A DNA stretch of 10,807 bases from an uncultured Streptococcus sp. (GTDB lineage Bacteria > Bacillota > Bacilli > Lactobacillales > Streptococcaceae). The position numbers and the translations under genes were made by a program. The stretch is from positions 1 to 10,807 of the forward strand of contig CAKQBM010000062.1 of assembly GCA_934216185.1 (NCBI GenBank). The letters run 5' to 3'. Under the pieces are notes generated by a model that did not search any database, was not told the DNA's origin, and was given only the letters and a program-made list of their open reading frames with translations. Below, one piece after another: positions 9,801 to 10,807 of this stretch (positions are counted from its first letter, which is position 1; every line of letters begins with the position of its first letter).

Positions 9801-10193
9801 TGCAGGAGTTTCCTTGGTTACAGGGACTTCCTTGGTTACAGAAGCTTCCTTAGTTTCGGCCACTTGAGGGCTTGTTGCTGGAACCGCCTCTTCTTTCGTT
9901 TCAGATTTTGGTGTTTCTGTACCTACTTCTGGAGCTTTTTCTTGTTTTGGTTCAGTTGTAAGATTTAGCTTGTCTGTGGATTGAGCCCCATCTCCATCCT
10001 TTGATGTTACAATAGTTGTAGTCTCAGTATTTTGCTCATTAGCGCTTACTTGATCCAAATTGTAACCGAATAGAAATCCTGTACCAACCAATACACTTGC
10101 TGCACCAACTTTTAACTTTTTGATAGAATATTTCTCATATTTATTTCCACAAAAATAACGATGATCTTTTTGCTGTCTAGATAATTTAAACAT
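1..10193 (-). CDS. cshA: Giant CshA-type fibrillar surface adhesin, C-terminus beyond window
   Basis: This is a surface-exposed fibril protein. CshA of S. gordonii mediates binding to host fibronectin and to other oral microbes, and the same broad role is inferred here. The frame stays open from the ATG at 10191-10193 to base 1 (3397 full codons). Frame checks near 9963, 9843, 8163, 7083, 5283, 2163 and 543 agree, and I saw no in-frame stop while translating. Order: YSIRK-type signal peptide (1-51), low-complexity and coiled-coil region (52-about 270), CshA non-repetitive head (about 280-565), GDAP/GEVED domain (about 566-750), divergent module (751-912), then 21 full CshA-type repeats and a partial one. 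The start is fixed by the signal peptide and by AAGGTGG 6 nt upstream. The symbol is by family resemblance only, and cshA also names an unrelated RNA helicase. The visible part already exceeds S. gordonii CshA (about 2500 residues, 17 repeats, from memory). The sorting signal is not in the window. Confidence 0.93.
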   Translation of the reverse strand, partial: MFKLSRQQKDHRYFCGNKYEKYSIKKLKVGAASVLVGTGFLFGYNLDQVSANEQNTETTTIVTSKDGDGAQSTDKLNLTTEPKQEKAPEVGTETPKSETKEEAVPATSPQVAETKEASVTKEVPVTKETPATKEVPENKANKVDKEIVNSSTLRDKLADLEAQLERIRGNKKQASQIQNAEKLVAEAKQYLEALDTTQKEVDAKAKEISSLTNILKSIKAEEVTKENKNKDSRNGKKMEEGTGFRTGETTTSTTTGVGAYVVDATETPAVTRPPYTERRVAEGLAKQIAWLDFSDVNNWTNVTVENGNVYLQEGSIYEREIMPNYRIKLKVKSLKPFQATEIYRKRMEANNATAEEKATFNPNATNGLIDRTDNTPVRITAQAQDQWSEIRDNGINTNGRKTSIIADRYGANIGVQFEISGTYKGNPVRPAVVMTDAESANPGEIITFTTNGSGWQQIIDLEKNTTDARRYRPVDYYTTAYRGFPDIRTSNDINATAIYNVGAGNKIVPKFFTNPDQETGGLGTGVFGPGITAGKYSVPVVMTKNATEVGMYVFSNGAQAAMMGVAPIDEGDAPATYGEATHTMNTRDGLTGAVVKQPYLGSERPDADTGVLKNWHGDDDTDTADEGINQLLPDSLKGSEGNIIKANISNAGYYTLNIQAHTGGAEKAYVRSWIDFNNNGQFDSDEASDIAEITQDGDVKLHFTNKTQKDAGQLLEAGTRVRIATSREEIEKPTGLAFSGEVEDFNAKITHPPKGEKKTTIGNATIGTNVEIQHTTVHFTPKGKYIYTQDDVNAEIDTTVPPVYINNKTGEKVTLSDENTYTVRGQGTYKFTPNGKDVDVEFTPAKGFVGKAHGFTIRRQDTNKTTTDWGTSDEAVSPNVNDVLNTMDGLYVPEVRMPTVEPTPNHAESRNIQGFAQKGKPTFNVETSDTPVTASAKHPARLFDPRTNTLADSAIVDALDSNNNKVGTYKIAPETGEVTFTPNIDYRDEVQPVKVSVPVVVAHDKDDNDVTVTKGATYTPRIIPVAPTAEASTTRDVQGKAQVSRIVFDTLENNADKNQTVNFDRSPEVSTDGEHVELDKETLTLLNASGAETNTVTTDQGEYVLDKVSKTITFTPKKTFVGQATSVKVQIKDANGTKVETTYTPTVIEVTPTGKDSATSGPQGLTQKSPIVFDQREEEDGKTLNFDTGHERVALKPETLTLLNGTDKVKSITVLNVGTYELVDNAITFTPAPAYHGTAEGVNVQVEDENGKVVTKKYVPTVTELTVTPEGKTTKNIQGETQEGTPTFTIPAESTNNATVTSRKLVDPADQTEKDSVTVAGKGTFTIDGNGKVTFVPLPTYKGDVDPITVKATVTVTNAKNESATITSTASYKPIIVPAEIDKALATSTNLQGLVQTGTPTFTPKTIEVDGVQKTISVEPNSYKLVKDGAESESLPAHKAGTTDQIGTYTINPATGVVTFTPTDKTYTGAVEPVSVQATGSNGVKVQTTYTPTITPVTPTKEPSATTDVQGKKQVSRIVLDTVETDADKDKTINFNKGSEQGANGEHVELDPNTLTLLNDAGAEVTSLTTTDGEYVLDKASKTITFTPNKTFVGPAKPVKVQIKDVNGTKVETTYTPTVTDVTMTSVDKESSAPQGKTQTGTPTFTVSTPEVRITGYKLLNPTGNTPVEGNEIEVPDQGTYRIDQTRGLVTFIPKPGFTGKATGISVQATDENGETKDAKYTPTVNALTLTPQPATTTNIQGETQEGTPTFPVPTESNNVTVTSRKLVDPTDNGEKDSVTVAGKGTFTIDGNGKVTFTPLPTYKGDVDPITVKATVTITNDKNESKTIPSTTTYKPIIVSAEIDKAPATSTNLQGLVQTGTPTFTPKTVDVDGTPKTITVQPNSYKLVKGETESNTLPAYKAGTTDQVGTYTIDSATGQVTFTPSDKTYTGEVAPVSVQATGSNGVKVETTYTPIITPVTPTAEASATSDVQGKKQTSSIVLDTPENSADKDKTVNFNKGSQVGANGEHVELDASTLTLLDGNNEVTSLTTNDGEYVLDKASKTITFTPKKTFVGTATPVKVQIKDANGTKVETTYTPTVKDVSMSSVDKTSEAPQGKTQTGTPTFTISSPEVSITGYKLLNPNGNTPVEGNEIEVPKEGTYRINPTTGQVTFIPKPGFTGSATGISVQATDGNGETAEAKYTPTVNALTVTPGDKTTTNIQGVTQEETPTFTIPTESNNATVTSRKLVDPADQTEKDSVTVAGKGTFTIDVNGKVIFTPEPTFKGEIDPITVKATVTVTNAKNESATITSTATYKPVIVPAEIDKAPATSTNLQGLVQTGTPTFTPKTVEVNGVQKTISVEPNSYKLVKDGVASDSLPAYKAGTTEEIGTYTIDPQNGTVTFTPTDKTYTGAVAPVDVQATGSNGVKVETTYTPTITPVTPTAEKSATSGLQGKPQTSSIVLDTKETGDNKDTTVNFNKGSETGANGERVELDPNTLTLLNDAGVEVPTLTTDDGEYVLDKTNRTITFTPKKTFTGPAKAVKVQIKDANGTKVETTYTPTVTEVTPTGKDSATTGLQGFAQKSPIVFNQKDEEDGKTVNFDTGNEKVALKPDTLTLLNGNEKVKTVTVPDVGTYELKDNAITFTPLPSYHGTAEGVTVQVEDENGKVVTKKYVPTVTQVTPSGTNATSSGLQGKVQTGKPVFNGGVPEVPMNDEVPATLEGADQDGKVVIAGKGTYTVSKDGTVTFTPNKNFVGEAPAVTVKRVDKNGTIATATYTPTVTDVTMSSVDKTSEAPQGKTQTGTPEFSISTSSVRITEYKLVDPTNNTPVEEVEVENQGTYSIDKATGEVTFVPKPGFTGPTTGITVRATDENGETKDATYTPSVTPLKVTPENKSTTNIQGLPQEATPTFKLPKGVTNAVVTERKLIDPITKSLTNSVTVDGKGTFTINANGKVTFTPVPSYVGDVPAIEVQGTITVLNENNDSTTMTSKASYKPIIVPIELEKTPAESTNVQGLVQKGTPTFTPQSVDVNGVEKTVTVKPNSYKLVKDGTETDSIPAYKKDTQEVIGKYTIDPQTGEVTFTPTDKTYTGEVEPATVQATGSNNVKVQTTYTPIIKPVRPVGTNAGSEGIQGAVQEGTPTFKSGNENIPMTVSTTNPAKLVDPTTNQPIEATEIDAKNTAGEKVGKYTIDPATGKVTFTPEPGFSGTPVPATVQAKDGNGTPTTATYTPVVKAAVPSGDNQVTSDIQGAKQTATPVFTPGKNTVNNQEVSVPFEATSKAKLIDPSKTGDEREVTTLVVENQGTYTIDDNGLVTFTPLPIFKGEATAVSIVRKDKNGTAATATYKPSVVGVTPSATAATTTKVQGSPQESEVTFTPGKATIGTAEKSVPMDPTAYKLLGGQEGKTPLDTVPAMSEDGT
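864..2897 (-). repeat. Stalk super-unit 4, expanded: repeats R14-R19 (B-C-G-F-D-E)
   Basis: Repeats begin at Q2433 (R14, 125 residues, type B), Q2558 (R15, 115, type C), Q2673 (R16, 103, type G), Q2776 (R17, 104, type F), Q2880 (R18, 113, type D) and Q2993 (R19, 118, type E). The B...D-E frame is kept. Between B and D it holds C, G and F instead of a single C or F. R16 (type G) is the shortest repeat and occurs once; it has a T-G-K-P-V-F-N-G-G start. The unit is 2034 bp. Confidence 0.86.
2898..4280 (-). repeat. Stalk super-unit 3: repeats R10-R13 (types B-F-D-E)
   Basis: Repeats begin at Q1972 (R10, 124 residues, type B), Q2096 (R11, 106, type F), Q2202 (R12, 113, type D) and Q2315 (R13, 118, type E). 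The unit is 1383 bp, within one codon of super-unit 2 and in the same module order. Residue-level differences between matching modules are modest compared with differences between types within a unit. Confidence 0.88.
4281..5666 (-). repeat. Stalk super-unit 2: repeats R6-R9 (types B-F-D-E)
   Basis: Repeats begin at Q1510 (R6, 125 residues, type B), Q1635 (R7, 106, type F), Q1741 (R8, 113, type D) and Q1854 (R9, 118, type E). Type F replaces type C of the first super-unit. It is recognised by an A-P-Q-G-K-T-Q boundary and a G-Y-K-L-L-N-P segment. The unit is 1386 bp. It matches super-unit 3 module for module, which points to duplication of the whole four-module block. Confidence 0.88.
5667..7082 (-). 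repeat. Stalk super-unit 1: repeats R2-R5 (types B-C-D-E)
   Basis: Four CshA-type repeats beginning at Q1038 (R2, 125 residues, type B), Q1163 (R3, 115, type C), Q1278 (R4, 114, type D) and Q1392 (R5, 118, type E). The types differ after the Q-G boundary. B reads S-x-I-V-x-D-T with a later V-E-L-D. C reads K-S-P-I-V-F-D-Q. D reads E-G-T-P-T-F-T-I-P with S-R-K-L-V-D-P. E reads T-G-T-P-T-F-T-P-K with a Y-K-L-V-K motif. Each closes with a conserved T-Y-x-P-type strand. The unit is 1416 bp. Confidence 0.88.
7083..7457 (-). repeat. CshA-type repeat R1 (variant type A)
   Basis: Residues 913-1037 (125 residues) are the first regular repeat. It begins at Q913-G and carries the usual order: G-K-P-T-F near the start, a R-L-x-D-P segment, G-T-Y-x-I, V-T-F-T-P, and a terminal T-Y-T-P ahead of the next D-V-Q-G. 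It does not recur elsewhere in the window, and it has an unusual H-D-K-D-D-N-D insertion near its end. It stands outside the four-module period. Confidence 0.85.
7458..7943 (-). other. Divergent transition module before the repeat stalk
   Basis: Residues about 751-912 link the GEVED domain to the first regular repeat. The middle carries a G827-T-Y-x-F-T-P motif and a following F-T-P-x-x-G-F-V-G motif, the core signature of CshA repeats, so this looks like a degenerate or capping repeat (R0). Unlike the repeats that follow, it contains a Trp and a long Pro/Asn/Val-rich tail. The first canonical N-I-Q-G boundary (Q913) ends it. Confidence 0.65.
7944..8498 (-). other. GDAP...GEVED domain with EF-hand-like loop
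   Basis: Residues about 566-750 carry the hallmarks of the GEVED family of secreted and surface proteins. G571-D-A-P is followed by a Y-G-x-A-x-H segment. Next comes Y-L-G-S, an acidic D618-D-D-T-D cluster, then W673-I-D-F, and finally the diagnostic S-G-E-V-E-D-F ending at F745. Residues 675-686 place D675, N677, N679, Q681, D683 and E686 at positions 1, 3, 5, 7, 9 and 12 of an EF-hand-type calcium loop. The domain joins the adhesive head to the repeat stalk and is predicted to be a beta-sandwich. Function beyond structure is not shown by the sequence. Confidence 0.82.
8499..9356 (-). other. CshA non-repetitive head region (NR2-like)
   Basis: Residues about 280-565 are non-repetitive and compositionally unlike the stalk, with Trp, Tyr and mixed polar/hydrophobic residues. 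The segment opens with an A-W-L-D-F-S-D motif (W290), followed by a stretch resembling the start of the CshA NR2 domain, which in S. gordonii is the lectin-like, fibronectin-binding part. It continues to a V-V-M-T-K-N-A-T-E-V-G-M-Y-V-F type strand just before the GDAP motif. The assignment rests on family order (signal, NR1, NR2, further NR, repeats) and motif resemblance. The domain edges are estimates. Confidence 0.7.
9528..9746 (-). other. Predicted coiled-coil segment of the adhesin
   Basis: Residues about 150-222 are rich in Lys, Glu, Ala and Gln with regularly spaced Leu/Ile (for example L153, L157, L160, L164, I167, then L183, L191, L194, I208, L211, L215). There is no Pro and only one Gly, which suggests one or two amphipathic helices forming a coiled coil. 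It separates the disordered N-terminal segment from the adhesive head. It could be an internal helical hairpin or a self-association element; the sequence alone does not decide. A charged Lys/Asn/Glu linker follows. Confidence 0.65.
9783..9854 (-). repeat. Four tandem 18-bp repeats (TKE-x-P-x hexapeptides)
   Basis: Residues 114-137 are four consecutive hexapeptides beginning Thr-Lys-Glu (at T114, T120, T126 and T132). Three of the four have Pro at position 5. At DNA level they are four adjacent 18-bp units with few differences. They sit in a Thr/Glu/Lys/Pro-rich, probably disordered segment just after signal cleavage, comparable to the disordered NR1 part of CshA. In-frame gain or loss of units would change length without breaking the gene. 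Confidence 0.85.
10041..10193 (-). other. YSIRK-G/S type signal peptide
   Basis: Residues 1-51 form a long streptococcal signal peptide. A basic N-region leads into Y22-S-I-K-K and then G30 and S33, matching the YSIRKxxxGxxS pattern with Lys in place of Arg. A hydrophobic core of Val, Leu, Gly and Phe runs to about residue 44. The likely cleavage is after V49-S50-A51, before N52. In streptococci and staphylococci this signal class is associated with export near the division septum and with sortase-anchored proteins. A cysteine at residue 15 lies within the signal and would be removed. Confidence 0.9.
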
Positions 10194-10199
10194 AGCTTT

Positions 10200-10206
10200 C
10201 CACCTT
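10200..10206 (-). promoter_or_regulatory. Shine-Dalgarno site of the adhesin gene
   Basis: On the minus strand the site reads AAGGTGG, one mismatch from AAGGAGG, with 6 nt to the ATG at 10193. It supports this start over any internal ATG. Its 5' end directly abuts the AT dinucleotide tract, so changes in that tract could alter local mRNA structure at the ribosome site. Confidence 0.85.
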
Positions 10207-10228
10207 ATATATATATATATATATATAT
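10207..10228. repeat. Uninterrupted (AT)11 microsatellite in the adhesin leader
   Basis: Eleven perfect AT dinucleotides lie between the predicted transcription start (about 10253) and the Shine-Dalgarno site (10200-10206). The tract is self-complementary and could fold in the RNA. Perfect dinucleotide tracts of this length can change by slipped-strand replication. Being outside the coding frame, such a change would tune expression rather than cause a frameshift. Confidence 0.95.
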
Positions 10229-10259
10229 GCACTGTAAGTAAACATATATTCCTTTATAC

Positions 10260-10289
10260 ATTATATCACGTTCTTAATAAAAAATAAAA
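10260..10289 (-). promoter_or_regulatory. Extended -10 promoter of the adhesin gene
   Basis: The minus strand has TGATATAAT (10268 to 10260), a consensus extended -10 (TGnTATAAT). With a 17-nt spacer the -35 position reads TTTATT, only three matches to TTGACA, so the TG extension probably compensates. Upstream DNA is A/T-tract rich, including an 8-base T run at 10301-10308 on the plus strand, and could act as an UP-like or bent segment. The predicted start is near 10253, giving a leader of about 60 nt that contains the AT tract. Confidence 0.75.
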
Positions 10290-10456
10290 ACATTCATTAC
10301 TTTTTTTTGTTTGAGATATATGGTCAGATCAGTTAGTAAATAGCTTCATAATCTATAGTTTATAAGATACCGATAGATAGAAAAGACTGGAGTGATATCT
10401 TCCAGAATTGCGAAGGAACTCCAGCAACCATTATTGTTATCAGTTTATTAAAAGCT
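10290..10456. other. Intergenic spacer with an imperfect dyad, no gene seen
   Basis: This AT-rich stretch between the promoter and the BOX element has no convincing coding region on either strand. It contains an inverted repeat, CTGGAGT at 10387-10393 and ACTCCAG at 10418-10424. Nested CTTC/GAAG pairing is possible inside it. No T-run follows on either side, so a standard intrinsic terminator is not supported. It may be a decayed element end or an operator; I cannot assign it. Confidence 0.5.
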
Positions 10457-10515
10457 AATACTCTTCGAAAATCTCTTCAAACCACATCAACGTCGCCTTG
10501 CTGTAGGTATGGTTA
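10457..10515 (+). repeat. boxA module
   Basis: About 59 bp, starting near ATACTCTTCGAAAATCTC and including the GTCGCCTTGCTGTAGGTAT segment. That segment corresponds, with small differences, to the binding site of the widely used BOX-A1R typing primer. It is followed directly by the first boxB unit. The position, length and sequence all fit boxA. The exact left edge is uncertain by a few bases. Confidence 0.88.
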
Positions 10516-10807
10516 CTGACTTCGTCAGTTCTATCTGCAACCTCAAAACAGTGTTTTGAGCTGACTTCGTCAGTTCTATCTGCAACCTCAAAACGGTGTT
10601 TTGAGCTGACTTCGTCAGTTCTATCTGCAACCTCAAAACGGTGTTTTGAGCTGACTTCGTCAGTTCTATCCACAACCTCAAAACAGTGTTTTGAGCTGAC
10701 TTCGTCAGTTCTATCCACAACCTCAAAACGGTGTTTTGAGCTGACTTCGTCAGTTCTATCTGCAACCTCAAAACAGTGTTTTGAGCTGACTTCGTCAGTT
10801 CTATCTG
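10516..10807 (+). repeat. boxB array: six full 45-bp units and one partial
   Basis: Units begin at 10516, 10561, 10606, 10651, 10696, 10741 and 10786 (22 bp visible of the last). Each unit holds two perfect inverted repeats: CTGAC-TTC-GTCAG (5-bp stem, 3-nt loop) and CTCAAAAC-NGT-GTTTTGAG (8-bp stem, 3-nt loop). Variation between units is confined to the spacer (TCTGC or TCCAC) and the first base of the second loop (A or G), so both stems are unchanged in all full copies. Confidence 0.95.

Larger units (their letters stand above)
10457..10807 (+). repeat. BOX element (boxA + boxB array), runs off the right edge
   Basis: This is a non-coding interspersed repeat of mitis-group streptococci, normally boxA-(boxB)n-boxC. 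boxA and an extended boxB array are visible; boxC would lie beyond the window. The element is oriented away from the adhesin gene. BOX elements are transcribed structured repeats reported to affect expression of nearby genes in pneumococcus. Small minus-strand open frames in 10455-10771 are translations of the 45-bp unit and are not counted as genes. Confidence 0.92.

Noticed and set aside
1..10193. A frameshifted or broken adhesin gene
   Set aside because: The reading frame (codons starting at positions divisible by three) gives coherent CshA-type sequence at every checked point from 10193 to 3, and every Q-G repeat boundary falls in that frame.
10206..10228. AT tract as the core promoter
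   Set aside because: It directly abuts the Shine-Dalgarno site, leaving no room for a normal leader, and a consensus extended -10 lies just upstream at 10260-10268.
10387..10424. Rho-independent terminator
   Set aside because: The stem is interrupted and there is no U-run on either strand after it.
10455..10771. Two overlapping minus-strand open frames encoding 15-residue tandem repeats
   Set aside because: The 15-residue period is the 45-bp boxB unit translated. The region matches a non-coding BOX element, two frames are open equally well, and there is no credible ribosome binding site.
10516..10807. CRISPR array
   Set aside because: The 45-bp units are contiguous with no unique spacers between them; sequence and flanking boxA identify a BOX element.
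1..10807. A novel defence, secretion or biosynthetic system
   Set aside because: Only one gene is present, and its features are those of a known adhesin family. Nothing in the window supports enzymes, partners or a multi-gene system.

Overview
The window is almost entirely one giant gene read on the minus strand. It is a cell-wall-type surface adhesin of the CshA fibril family. It starts at 10193 and is still open where the window begins, so at least 3397 codons are visible and the C-terminal end is missing. The host is most likely a mitis-group streptococcus (S. mitis / S. oralis / S. pneumoniae relatives). The reasons are a YSIRK-G/S type signal peptide, CshA-type repeats, low G+C, and a BOX element (boxA plus 45-bp boxB units) upstream. 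BOX is characteristic of that group.

Protein layout from N to C terminus (right to left in the window): signal peptide (residues 1-51); Thr/Glu/Lys/Pro-rich stretch with four 6-residue repeats (114-137); predicted coiled coil (about 150-222); CshA non-repetitive adhesive region (about 280-565); GDAP...GEVED domain with an EF-hand-like loop (about 566-750); a divergent transition module (about 751-912); then at least 21 complete repeats of 103-125 residues plus one partial repeat (913 onward). The repeats fall into recognisable sub-types, each with its own length. They are arranged in a higher-order period of four modules, about 1.4 kb, present three times, followed by an expanded fourth copy. 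The LPXTG sorting signal expected for this family would lie beyond base 1.

Upstream of the gene are a well-spaced Shine-Dalgarno site, an uninterrupted (AT)11 tract directly beside it, and an extended -10 promoter. About 190 bp without a convincing gene follow, then a BOX element that runs off the right edge. The AT tract lies inside the predicted 5' leader and is the best candidate for a variable expression control.

In the inferred model, the promoter and leader set adhesin output, the YSIRK signal directs export, the repeat stalk projects the non-repetitive head away from the wall, and the head binds host or partner-bacterium ligands. I see no second gene and no enzymatic or defence system. 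The interest lies in the size and hierarchical repeat architecture of the adhesin and in the repeat-rich control region.
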